Source of the DNA: Eriocheir sinensis | Lineage: Eukaryota; Arthropoda; Malacostraca; Decapoda; Varunidae | DNA length: 64,000 nt | Direction: 5' to 3' | NCBI RefSeq assembly: GCF_024679095.1 | Contig: NC_066531.1 | Location: forward strand, 4,046,745-4,110,744 | In this document: positions 39,101 to 48,467 of the stretch, piece by piece | Layout of the letters: each line of letters begins with the position of its first letter | Numbering within the stretch: position 1 is the first letter of the stretch | Notes under the pieces: generated by a model | Told to the model about the DNA's origin: nothing | The model's input: only the letters and a program-made list of their open reading frames with translations | Databases searched by the model: none | Position numbers and translations under genes: made by a program

Positions 39101-39449
39101 TTCCAGCGTCCTGTTTCACACGCCGGCGAATGACTGCTTAGCATGAACCTTGTGAAAGCTTGTCAGTGGTGTTCATTTATCGTGTGTTTTTGTGAATACA
39201 TGTCAGGTACTTTAAACTGAGGGTTAATTTCCTTGTATGTTACTCGCCGCGATAAGACACTCCTTGCCACATACTCAGTCATACATTGTCTCATTGAATT
39301 CAGGTCTTTCAAATCTGTGTTCAAGTACTCGTTCATCTTGCGGCTCGTGAGATAGTTATCCCGCACAACAATCAACATGTGTCAGAGGGTCGTCGGTCAT
39401 ATGGCGTCTTTCATTCCATATACTTTTGAAAACTTTATGTTGTTTGTAT

Positions 39450-39911
39450 CATAGTCCATATACAGCAAGTCAAGTCATACGCAGGTTTGTGGGAGGAGAC
39501 ACGGCCGAGGCGTGGTTTATCCGTGACACTGCTTGGAGCCAAACTAGAGAATGTAGAAACAGGGCTTTAGAGAAAACGAGGAAAGGCGGACTAATTTAAA
39601 TCAATCACTTCAACAGGCCCTCCCTCACACCCCACACCGCCGTTTGTAGTCATTGAAATTACAGTCACGCAATAGCACAATAAAAACACATTTTTTCGTC
39701 AGTGGCTTGCCTGAACGCGCTGTGAAAGAAGGCGAGAATGCACATCAAGAGTGCACACACGGCCCCAACTTTAGTCACCCCTGAACAGGCGGGTATTTTT
39801 TTTTTTGGCTTCAAGTGACGTCATCCCGCTGCTCCGCCCCAAAACCACCTCCTGCGCGTACCGGTCGCAGTTTTGAAGCAGAATGACTTGACTTGGTATA
39901 TATAGACTTAG
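39450..39911 (-). mobile_element. CTAAGTC MITE copy 3 (no duplication)
   Basis: Full-length family member with a degenerate left end (CATAGTCCATATACAGCAAG) and no matching flanks. LINE-F lacks about 100 codons across this site, so a deletion probably removed the duplication. Confidence 0.83.
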
Positions 39912-40146
39912 ACCGGGGACGTCAAAGCTGCGTCGAATGCGCGGCGCTTTATTACAAATGGCACATCGTTATTTTTATTAATAAATTACACAAACTTAAG
40001 GACATGGAGTAACTTTAGGGTGGCATGTAATTTAACAGAATGTGACACACTCCCATCACAGGTAAAACGCGATCCCAAGTACACGTAACTGTCACACCAC
40101 TGGACGGTCATGTTGTTCACGCGCATTGGTTCCATGTCCTCTCCCT

Positions 40147-40609
40147 CTAAGTCTATATATACCAAGTCAAGTCACTCTGCTTCAAAACTGCGACCGGTAC
40201 GCGCAGGAGGCGGTTTTGGGGCGGAGCAGCGGGATGACGTCACTTGGAGCCAAATAAAAAATACCCGCCAGTTCAAGGGTGACTAAAGTTGGGGCCGTGT
40301 GTGCACTCTGGATGTGCATTCTCGCCTTCTTTCACAGTGCGTTCAGGCAAGCCACTGACGAAAAAATATGTCTTTTTATTGTGCTATTGCGTGACTGGAA
40401 TTTCAATGACTACAAACGGCGGTGTGGGGTGTGAGGGAGGGCATGTTGAAGTGATTGATTTAAATTAGTCCGCCTTTCTTCGTGTTCTTTAAATCCCTGT
40501 TTCTACATTCTCTAGTTTGGCTCCAAGCAGTGTCACGCATAAACCACGCCTCGGCCGTGTCTCCTCCCACAAACCTGCGTATGACTTGACTTGGTGTATA
40601 TAGACTTAG
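40147..40609 (+). mobile_element. CTAAGTC MITE copy 4 in LINE-F
   Basis: 463 bp, flanked by CTCTCCCT (40139-40146 and 40610-40617). Removing the element and one duplication leaves LINE-F in frame across GKGE|DMEPM. Confidence 0.93.
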
Positions 40610-40878
40610 CTCTCCCTTCCCATTCACTACGAAGAAATTTGTTTTTGTCTCATTAACTCTCATGCCATAGTCATTGCAATAATCGTGTCGTACAGTTGGC
40701 TTCTTGACCAAGTTCTGTTTTGACGTAGAAAGTATAACAGTGTCATCCATCAGTACAAGTGTATGTAACCAAGACAACACTCCGTCTCTTTCACAACCCT
40801 GTTTTATGAGCACTATCAGATCATTTACAAATATGATAAATAATAGGCAGGAAGTAGGTGAACCTTGCCTGACTCCTA

Positions 40879-41100
40879 GGGCCATATTACTAAACATTTC
40901 GTCGCCCAAGTTCACATATTTGACAAGGTTTTCGTAGGAGTTTTGGGCATTTCCAGAGTAGTTTTATGACCCTGGTGGTAGTCTGACCCTTCTCCTGTAC
41001 CGTGAACCTAAAGAAACACTCCTTAGAACGCGATTGATCCCCTTTTTGACCTTTAGAAGTAGCTGATGTGAGAAGCGAGGGTGTCTTATAATACCGTCCC
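40879..41100 (-). mobile_element. TA-type MITE copy 4 in LINE-F
   Basis: Flanked by TA (40877-40878 and 41101-41102). Conceptual removal at TA rejoins LTV|GVRQGSP in frame, which defines both ends exactly. Confidence 0.9.
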
Positions 41101-41210
41101 TACTGTTAACGTTATTATAGCGGTTCCTAAGATACTTTCTGTGTGGTGATACATGGCAGCCAGAGATGCCAGCATTACCGCACCACCCCAGCCGCTGCAA
41201 TACTCTAAAT

Positions 41211-41673
41211 CTAAGTCTATATACACCAAGTCAAGTCATACGCAGGTTTGTGGGAGGGGACACGGCCGAGGCGTGGTTTATGCGTGACACTGCTTGGAGC
41301 CAAACTAGTGAATGTAGAAACAGGGATTTAGAGAAAACGAAGAAAGGCGGACTAATTTAAATCAATCACTTCAACATGCCCTCCCTCACACCCCACACCA
41401 CCGTTTGTAGTCATTGAAATTACAGTCACGCAATAGCACAATAAAAAGACATATTTTTTCGTCAGTGGCTTGCCTGAACGCGCTGTGAAAGGAGGCGAGA
41501 ATGTACATCCAGAGTGCACACACGGCCCCAACTTTAGTCACCCCTGAACTGGCGGGTATTTTTTTTTTAGCTTCAAGTGACGTCATCTCGCTGCTCCGCC
41601 CCAAAACCGCCTCCTGCGCGTACCGGTCGCAGTTTTGAAGCAGAGTGACTTGACTTGGTATATATAGACTTAG
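41211..41673 (-). mobile_element. CTAAGTC MITE copy 5 in LINE-F
   Basis: 463 bp, flanked by the perfect duplication CTCTAAAT (41203-41210 and 41674-41681). The join restores VVLFR|VLQRLG in frame. Confidence 0.93.
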
Positions 41674-41856
41674 CTCTAAATAACACTACTCTCGGGACTC
41701 TATCATAAGCTTGGCTAAAATCAATGAAAGCGACAAACAATCTATACCTTTTCTTTCTGGCATTGTCACATAACCGTCTGAGTGTAAGAATATGTTCGGT
41801 ACAGCTTCGCTTTGCCTGAGCCCCAACCTGTTCGCGCAGCGGTGTAAACCATTGAC

Positions 41857-42102
41857 TTAACCCTATCCGATCCGAGGGGGTACAAATCTGGCATCCCCTC
41901 AGGCACTTCGATCAAAACGATACACTTTTTTTTTTTTAACTGTCCACTAGCTTCTTTTCACTCATCATTCATCATTGTTTTACACTATTGATTCGGTACC
42001 AGTACTTAGTGTTCATGAGCGTTATCGTTGTTCAGATAAATGAGTACGATGCTTGGGGTTACGAGCGCGAAAATTTGAAAACGTGTGATCGGATAGGGTT
42101 AA
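41857..42102. mobile_element. PB2 MITE in LINE-F (TTAA-flanked)
   Basis: Perfect 16-bp ends TTAACCCTATCCGATC and its complement; about 246 bp. Removal at TTAA rejoins PCSRL|SQWFTPL of the LINE in frame. Confidence 0.92.
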
Positions 42103-42433
42103 CCTTGAACATGGCACCATATCGCACACCTTTCCTAGTGCATTTACGACGCTAATACCTCTATAATTTCTAGGGTTAGACTTATCGCCTCTTTTGTAAA
42201 TCATAACAAGTTTAGCTGTACGCCATGGTCGGGGGTACCTGCATGAGGAAAATATTAAGTTAAAAATTGCTGACACAGTAGGAATCCAGTGGGCTGGTAA
42301 CACTTTAAGTACGCCCGGACACACACCATCTCGACCACTGGATTTACATTTTTTTTAAAGCATCTAGTTGGCTTTTAACTTCCATCGGAGTGATGGGCTC
42401 ATCTAGGACAGGGATATTCACTTCACTTCTAAT

Positions 42434-42468
<35 letters not shown>

Positions 42469-42562
42469 AAAAAAAACATATATACACCCACACCCACACC
42501 CACACACACATACACACACACACTCGCACAAGCACACACAAGTTCGCGCACACACACACGCG

Positions 42563-42648
<86 letters not shown>
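42434..42648. repeat. (AC)n complex array at LINE-F 5' truncation
   Basis: (AC)n at 42434-42464, A12, then AC-rich imperfect and perfect tracts to 42648. Confidence 0.95.
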
Positions 42649-42649
<1 letters not shown>

Positions 42650-42767
42650 AGACCACAAACGTTTTTCTCCTGGACGGGAGTGGTTGATGTCCCACCTTGA
42701 GCAAGAGGAATGAATATGTAGTGTGTGAGCTCACAGCTTTGCTCACAGATCGGTCCTTTGAATTCAA

Positions 42768-42770
<3 letters not shown>
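42649..42770 (+). mobile_element. SINE-4 related 3' body
   Basis: CAGACCACAAACGTTTTTCT to GATCGGTCCTTTGAATTC, flanked by (AC)n on both sides. A sister copy lies at 44534. Confidence 0.68.

Positions 42771-42828
<58 letters not shown>
42771..42828. repeat. (AC)n
   Basis: Perfect dinucleotide array. Confidence 0.97.
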
Positions 42829-42830
<2 letters not shown>

Positions 42831-43124
42831 CCCGGTAGCTCAGTGGATAGAGCGTCTGCCTCACAACCAGAAGGACCGGGGTTCGATTCCCCTGCCGGGT
42901 GAAGATAAGTTGGGCTTATCTTCTTTCACGTGTAGCCCCTGTTCACCTAGCAGTGAGTAGGTACGCGACGTTAGGCGAGGACTTGTGACCTCGTTGTCGC
43001 GGTGTGTTGTGTGTGAGTGGTCTCAGCCCTACCCAAAGATCGGTACTATGAGCTCTGTGCTCTTCCGTAGGGGAACGGCTGTCTGTCTCGAGAGAGGCTC
43101 GCAGCAGACCAAGAGGTGAATTAC
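42829..43124 (+). mobile_element. SINE-4 full copy with tRNA-Val-like head
   Basis: The head at 42831-42899 folds as a tRNA. Acceptor strands CCCGGTA and TGCCGGG pair over 7 bp (one G-U). A D-arm GCTC..GAGC, an anticodon loop CTCACAA (CAC, Val) and T-arm GGGG/CCCC with TTCGATT are present. The body follows directly and ends GAGGTGAATTAC-(AC)n. Because the body is shared with 10468-10637, this is a SINE and not a tRNA gene. Confidence 0.85.
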
Positions 43125-43189
43125 ACACACACACACACACACACACTGGCTGGAGTAGGTGGGAAGACACCTACCGAACAGGCGGAAAA

Positions 43190-44376
43190 CAAATTCCCGC
43201 AGGGGGGACTCCCCTTCTGGCTGCCGACTTGAAAGGTGTCTTGATAACTCCTCGAACCTCTTTCTTATCAATTTCTGCAACATTCGCGGTCTTCGTTCTA
43301 ATTTTCATTCTGTGGAACACCATCTCTCCTCCTCTAAACCTCACCTTTTCTTCCTCACCGAAACACACGTCTCGGCGGCTACTGACAGCAATCTCTACTC
43401 TGTTCCCTCTTTTCCAAAACGAACTGTCCTATCCATTCTTACGCCGATGACTCTACTCTGCATTACTCAACTTCTTTTAATAGAAGACCCAACCAACAGG
43501 AAATAAACGATTCCAGGATGGAGGCAGCGGAACGCCTAGCCTCAAACCTTACTATTATTTCCGATTGAGGCAAGAAGAACCTGGTGTCCTTCAAGGCCTC
43601 AAAAACACAGTTTCTCCACCTATCCACTCGACACAATCTTTCAAACAACTATCCCCTATTCTTTGACAACACTCAGCTTTCATCTTCTTCAACACTAAAC
43701 ATCCTCGGTCTATCCTTAACTCAAAATCTCAACTGGAAACTTTATATCTCTTCTCTTACTAAATCAGCTTCCTCGAGGCTGGGCGTTTTGTACCGTCTCC
43801 GCCAGTTCTTTTTCCCCGTACAGTTGCTATCCAATTACAAGGGCCTTGTCCGCCCTTGTATGAAGTATGCATCTCATGTGTTAGGGGGCTCCATTCCCAC
43901 AGCTCTCCTGGACAGAGTGGAGTCTAAGGCTCTTCGTCTCATCAGCTCTCCTCTTACTGAAAGTCTTCTACCTCATAAAGTCCGCCGCCATGTTGCCTCT
44001 CTTTCTATCTTCTATCGATATTTCCACGCTGACTGCTCTTCTGAACTTGCTAACTGCATGCCGTCCCCCCTCCCGCGGCCCCGCTGCACACGACTTTCTA
44101 CTCATGCTCATCCCTATACTGTCCAAGCCCCTTATGCAAGAGTTAACCAGCATCTTCACTCTTTCATCCCTCACGCTGGTAAACTCTGGAACAGCCTTCC
44201 TTCGTCTGTATTTCCTCCTGCCTACGACTTGATCTTTTTCAAGAGGGCATCAGGACACTTCTCCTCCCGAAATTGACCTCTCTTGGCCGCTCATTACGTT
44301 TGTCTCTATAGGAACAGCAATTAGCGGGCTTTTTTCACACCTTTTTTTGTTGCCCTTGTGCTGTTTCTTTAGCTGT

Positions 44377-44379
<3 letters not shown>
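43190..44379 (+). pseudogene. LINE-A9: internally deleted LINE-A (endonuclease N-terminus fused to RT C-terminus)
   Basis: 43233-43410 encodes the beginning of an apurinic endonuclease domain (FCNIRGLRSNFHSVEHHL, then PHLFFLTETHV). At about 43411 the sequence jumps to the LINE-A RT region at PKRTVLSI, equivalent to 5340 of LINE-A1. The central endonuclease and RT palm are lost. The catalytic YADD is present only in a shifted frame (about 43440). After a TGA near 43567 a 230-codon frame (43584-44276) runs to the normal end. The 3' UTR continues into (AC)n. This is the only copy in the window keeping 5' LINE-A coding sequence. Confidence 0.87.
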
Positions 44380-44436
<57 letters not shown>

Positions 44437-44452
44437 AACATACACACACACA

Positions 44453-44532
<80 letters not shown>
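44380..44532. repeat. (AC)n at LINE-A9 3' end
   Basis: Starts immediately after the LINE-A tail GCTGTAAAAC. Confidence 0.97.
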
Positions 44533-44535
<3 letters not shown>

Positions 44536-44721
44536 AGACCACGAACGTTTTTCTCTTGGACAGGAGTGTTTGATGTCCCACCCTGAGCAAGAGGAATGTA
44601 TATGTAGTGTGTGAGCTCACAGCTTTGCTCACAGATCGGCCCTTTGAGCTCAAAAGAGAGCTCTTTCCTCGAAGGGTTGTGTTGTGAAAACTAGTTCTGC
44701 ACGAAATCAAACCATGGGTGA

Positions 44722-44725
<4 letters not shown>
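44533..44725 (+). mobile_element. SINE-4 related 3' body between (AC)n arrays
   Basis: CAGACCACGAACGTTTTTCT to GGGTGAATTAC, ending like the other SINE-4 members. Confidence 0.7.
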
Positions 44726-44781
<56 letters not shown>

Positions 44782-44790
44782 AACACAAAT

Positions 44791-44824
<34 letters not shown>
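44726..44824. repeat. (AC)n interrupted
   Basis: AC tract with CGCAAACACAAATAA interruption. Confidence 0.96.
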
Positions 44825-44827
<3 letters not shown>

Positions 44828-44834
44828 CACACAC

Positions 44835-45072
44835 AAGGGCGGAGGAACTGCACTCCATAATGTGTCTCCCTGAGGGAAGGAAAGGTACCACAAGACTGGA
44901 AGAGAGCAAACATAGTACCGATTTTTTAAGGGAGGGAAGAGAGAGGACCCATTGAATTACAGACCGGTATCACTCACTAGTGTGGTTGCGAAGATATGTG
45001 AGAGACTGGTTAAAAACAAGTGGTCGGATTTCTTAGAAAGTGAGAAAATTATCTTGGATTGCCAATTGGTAT

Positions 45073-45073
<1 letters not shown>
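44835..45073 (+). pseudogene. CR1-like LINE pre-RT/RT N-terminal fragment
   Basis: The reading, with one frame change at a T-run, is KVPQDWKRANIVPIF then LNYRPVSLTSVVAKICERLV and SDFLESEKIILDCQL. This is the fingers region (block with NYRPVSLTS) of CR1/Jockey-like RTs. (AC)n bounds both sides, so both ends are truncated. Confidence 0.8.
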
Positions 45074-45075
<2 letters not shown>

Positions 45076-45117
<42 letters not shown>

Positions 45118-45121
45118 CACA
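45076..45121. repeat. (AC)n
   Basis: Dinucleotide array adjoining the left minisatellite arm. Confidence 0.95.
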
Positions 45122-45147
45122 TATTCCCTCCTTCCACCCGAATGTAG

Positions 45148-45990
45148 GACGTTTCGGACTAGGATGTTTCGGTCTAGGATGTTTCGGGCTAGGATGTTTC
45201 GGGCTAGGACGTTTCGGACTAGGACGTTTCGGTCTAGGATGTTTCGGGCTAGGATGTTTCGGACTAGGACGTTTCGGTCTAGGATGTTTCGGGCTAGGAT
45301 GTTTCGGGCTAGGATGTTTCGGTCTAGGATGTTTCGGGCTAGGATGTTTCGGGCTAGGATGTTTCGGGCTAGGATGTTTCGGGCTAGGACGTTTCAAGAT
45401 AGGATGTTTCGGGCTAGGATGTTTCAAGATAGGATGTTTCGGGCTAGGATGTTTCGGGCTAGGATGTTTCGGACTAGGATGTTTCGGGCTAGGATGTTTC
45501 GGGCTAGGATGTTTCGGGCTAGGATGTTTCGGTCTAGGATGTTTCGGGCTAGGATGTTTCGGGCTAGGATGTTTCGGACTAGGATGTTTCGGGCTAGGAT
45601 GTTTCGGGCTAGGATGTTTCGGACTAGGATGTTTCGGACTAGGATGTTTCGGGCTAGGATGTTCTGGCGATGATGTTTCGGGCTAGGATGTTTCGGACTA
45701 GGATGTTTCGGGCTAGGATGTTTCGGGCTAGGATGTTTCGGACTAGGATGTTTCGGGCTAGGATGTTTCGGGCTAGGATGTTTCGGGCTAGGATGTTTCG
45801 GGCTAGGATGTTTCGGTCTAGGATGTTTCGGGCTAGGATGTTTCGGGCTAGGATGTTTCGGGCTAGGATGTTTCGGGCTAGGATGTTTCGGACTAGGATG
45901 TTTCGGGCTAGGATGTTTCGGTCTAGGATGTTTCGGGCTAGGATGTTTCGCTCGTGGACGTTTCGGGCATGGACATTTCAGCCACGGGAA
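45148..45990 (+). repeat. 15-bp minisatellite, about 54 units (left arm of the MULE region)
   Basis: Unit GGATGTTTCGGGCTA with position-specific variants (GGACTA, GGTCTA, CAAGATA). The last units (45950-45990) diverge to GGACGTTTCGGGCATGG and GGACATTTCAGCCACGG. Because 15 is a multiple of 3, two frames stay open and mimic long repetitive proteins. Confidence 0.97.
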
Positions 45991-46021
45991 ACTTTAACCC
46001 CGACTGTTTTATACAAGAATT

Positions 46022-46072
46022 GATACACCGCTGTACCGAATTGTACCGAGCTGCTAGGTACAGCGGTGTATC
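46022..46072. repeat. Perfect 16-bp inverted repeat upstream of MULE transposase
   Basis: GATACACCGCTGTACC (46022-46037) and its exact complement (46057-46072), loop 19 nt. It could be a regulatory or terminal hairpin; function unknown. Confidence 0.88.
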
Positions 46073-46167
46073 GAGTCTCGTCCGAGCAGTGAGCGCGGTG
46101 TGCGAGCGGTATACAGTGTTCTCCCATTACAAGAACATTAGTTAAGGGAACAAATTCATTGAACCAA

Positions 46168-47798
46168 CATGGAATTTACAACTACAAAGAGAGGTGGACA
46201 GAAGCTTTGTGTAAAATCCCACTAAGAAAGGTGATGCAAAGAAAATTAATCAAATTACATGGCGTTGTGTTAAGCGTGATCCACCAGTGAGGTGCCCATC
46301 GACGCTGCATACCACTAAGAACAATTAAAATCCTGAGATCACGGTAGCTCATAATCACTCACCAGATGAGACAAGTGTAAGGGTCACAAAATGCCGTAAA
46401 CCACTCGGGATAAGCCAAATCAGTATTTACTTTTGCAACTGCACAAGCTCCAGATGATGTTAAAGCCCATTTACCAAGTGCAGACACCTGCAAACGTGTA
46501 TTAACCCGGTAGCAGCGACGGGCCAAATTTGTGGCTTTACCGTGTACCAGGGACGGGCCACATTTTTGCCATGATGTCAACCCCCCAAAATAGATGATGC
46601 ATAAACTGATCACATTTGCGTTGATATATATTATGAAATGGTTTGCGTGAGTGATGATTTTTTTCTCATTTTTCTCGCTTTGAGGGAAGGGCCTTTAAGA
46701 AACATGATCCCCGCAGCTACCGGGTTAAGAAGGGCACGGGCTCTTCACTGTCCCTCAGAACCCCAGTCGTTGCACGATCTTAATATTGATGGTGAATGGG
46801 CAATGACACAAGGTGACAATCCAACCCGTTTTCTTTTTTATGATAATGGTACAGCTGCTGATGAACGCGTTATCATCTTTGCCTCTGAAACTCATCCCGA
46901 ACAGCTTGCAGTATCGGATACATGGTGTATGGATGGCAATTTTGCTATGGCTCCACATATCTTCATGTAATTGTATGTTATTCAAGCTAGAGTATCAAAT
47001 GTGTTCCTCCCTATGACTTACATCCTGCTGCAAAGGAAAACTCAGATAAGCTATGAGGCAATGTTTCGTATACTTGAGGCAAATGGTTGCGATCCTTCCC
47101 TGGTTATAATAGACTTTGAATGGTCTGTGGAACTTGCAATGCATGCTGTTTTTGGTCCCCATGCGCAGATACAGTATTGTTTCTATCATCTTACACAATC
47201 AACAAGGACGAAAATTCAAGCCTTATGACTTGCAAACCAGTACCAAAATGACGATGAATTCAGACTTTTCTGTGGTCAGCTTGATGCCCTTGCCTTCTTA
47301 CCACCAGATGAAGTCATGGAGGGCATGCAACACTTGAATGACACTATGCCAGATGCTGCCACACCACTGGTTGAATATTTTGACCAGAATTATGTATCAG
47401 GCCAGTTAGACAGAGACAAACACAACAACAAGATGGAGGGATTGTTGCACCTATTCGTATACGTCGCATTCCACTAATCTTCCCACTTCACAACTGGAAC
47501 TTGCACCAACAACATCTGTGAAGGATGGAGTAACAGGTTCTCTTCTCTTGTTGGTCACCATCATCCTAGTATTTGGAAATTGATAGAGTGTCTACAAGCA
47601 GAGTGTGCACATGTAACTGGTGTGCTCCTACAGTATGAGCTTGGCGTTCGTCCTAAGAAAAGGTGTAAGAAAAGGTGTACTGATCTGCAAGAACGCCTAC
47701 AGAATCTTTGTACAGATAGAGTTTCTGGCCGCAAAACTATTCCCGAGTTCCTGAGAAGTGTCAGCCACAATCGGCGTGGTGGGCAGCCCAATCTATGA
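46168..47798 (+). pseudogene. FLYWCH + MULE transposase pseudogene
   Basis: An N-terminal FLYWCH-type zinc-finger segment (46168-46380) reads TTKRGGQKLC, then in a shifted frame ITWRCVKRDPPVRCPSTLHT and EITVAHNHSPDETSV. After PB1 the frame continues RRARALHCPSEPQSL. The MULE DDE domain follows: FLFYDNGTAADERVIIFAS, SDTWCMDGNFAMAPHIF (first Asp region), LVIIDFEWSVELAM (second) and QIQYCFYHLTQST (the CxxH signature). FRLFCGQLDALAFLPPDEV and NNICEGWSNRF come after, and it ends SVSHNRRGGQPNL at a stop. Inactivation is by one frameshift in the FLYWCH part, three in-frame stops (near 46968, 47226 and 47475) and PB1. The domain order matches FLYWCH-MULE proteins widespread in arthropods. Confidence 0.9.
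46501..46728 (+). mobile_element. PB1 MITE copy 8 in the MULE gene
   Basis: TTAA at 46501-46504 and 46725-46728, with ends TTAACCCGGTAGCAGCG and GCAGCTACCGGGTTAA. Removal at TTAA rejoins KRVL|RRARALH of the transposase in frame, confirming TTAA as the duplicated target. Confidence 0.94.
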
Positions 47799-48104
47799 AT
47801 CTATAAACTATATAAACTATATGAATATGTGTAAGATTTTATTTAGTAATGTGTAAGGCTTTCTTTTTGGTAATGTGTAAGGTTACATTTTAAATAATGT
47901 TTACTTTAGGCAAATAAAAATTGACCAAATCTCATTCATGTACTTCTCGAATAATACACATGGGTAATCACAAGTGCATTTGTAATCGTTTTATTAAACA
48001 CTTTTATTGATCAACAATTCATCTCAAAATACGTGATTGACTAATATATGTATGTTATTGTATGTCTTTTTATTTATTTGGTATAATAATTATTCCTTGA
48101 AACA
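47799..48104. other. AT-rich 3' region of the MULE element
   Basis: Lies between the transposase stop and the right minisatellite arm. Contains AATAAA at about 47915. No other feature. Confidence 0.45.
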
Positions 48105-48117
48105 TGGAGAAAATTTT

Positions 48118-48226
48118 TTTGGCCGAAATGTCCACTGTATGATAGTTTTACGGCCGAAACGCCCTAGGCCGAAATGTCCTGGCCAAAATGTCCTAGGACG
48201 AAACATCCGTGGCCGAAACGTCCGTC
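48118..48226 (-). repeat. 15-bp minisatellite, about 6 degenerate units (right arm of the MULE region)
   Basis: On the minus strand the units read GGACGTTTCGGCCACGG, GGATGTTTCGTCCTAGG, GGACATTTTGGCCAGG, GGACATTTCGGCCTAGGG and so on. They are the same family as 45148-45990 but in inverted orientation. Confidence 0.85.
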
Positions 48227-48265
48227 TACCTCCCACCCACCCTCCCATCCATCCACCTACACCCG

Positions 48266-48270
<5 letters not shown>

Positions 48271-48307
<37 letters not shown>

Positions 48308-48409
48308 TTTTCCATCCTAAGAGGTGCACGTCACAGCAGCCTGCGGAAAGGCCGGGGCAGCTGCTATCACACCCTGGGATGCCAAGGAAATAAATATTGG
48401 TGGAGACGT

Positions 48410-48462
<53 letters not shown>

Positions 48463-48467
48463 ACGTA
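48271..48467. repeat. (AC)n / unique / (AC)n
   Basis: (AC)n at 48271-48302 and 48411-48467 around about 110 bp of unassigned sequence. Confidence 0.93.

Larger units (their letters stand above)
39130..42433 (-). pseudogene. LINE-F: RTE-like (or related) non-LTR polymerase, interrupted by five MITEs
   Basis: Minus strand, in order. [16 protein letters not shown] ends near 42345 and VCPGVLKVLPAHWIP begins near 42330, separated by an A-tract frame slip. NYRGISVVNALGKV follows, then SCTEHILTLRRLCDNARKK and FIDFSQAYDRVPR (41698-41730). GVRQGSPTSCLLFIIFVNDL comes next, then the catalytic block LVLMDDTVIL (MDD at 40741-40750). YVYLGSRFTCDGSV and INKNNDVPFVIKRRAFDAAL follow up to 39912. Beyond another MITE the C-terminus DNYLTSRKMNEYLNTDLKDL ends at a stop near 39163. 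Besides MITEs it has one single-base frameshift (RLGW region, about 41180), one stop (near 39970) and a deletion at the 39450 MITE. The 5' end is truncated at (AC)n. RTE-type affinity is inferred from motifs only. Confidence 0.88.

Noticed and set aside
42831..42899. Stand-alone tRNA-Val gene
   Set aside because: The SINE-4 body follows directly and is shared with other loci; also one mismatch in the anticodon stem.
45059..46023. Long open frames encoding GCFGL or RARMF five-residue repeats
   Set aside because: They are the direct read-out of a 15-bp minisatellite; both strands are open and there is no start context or known domain.
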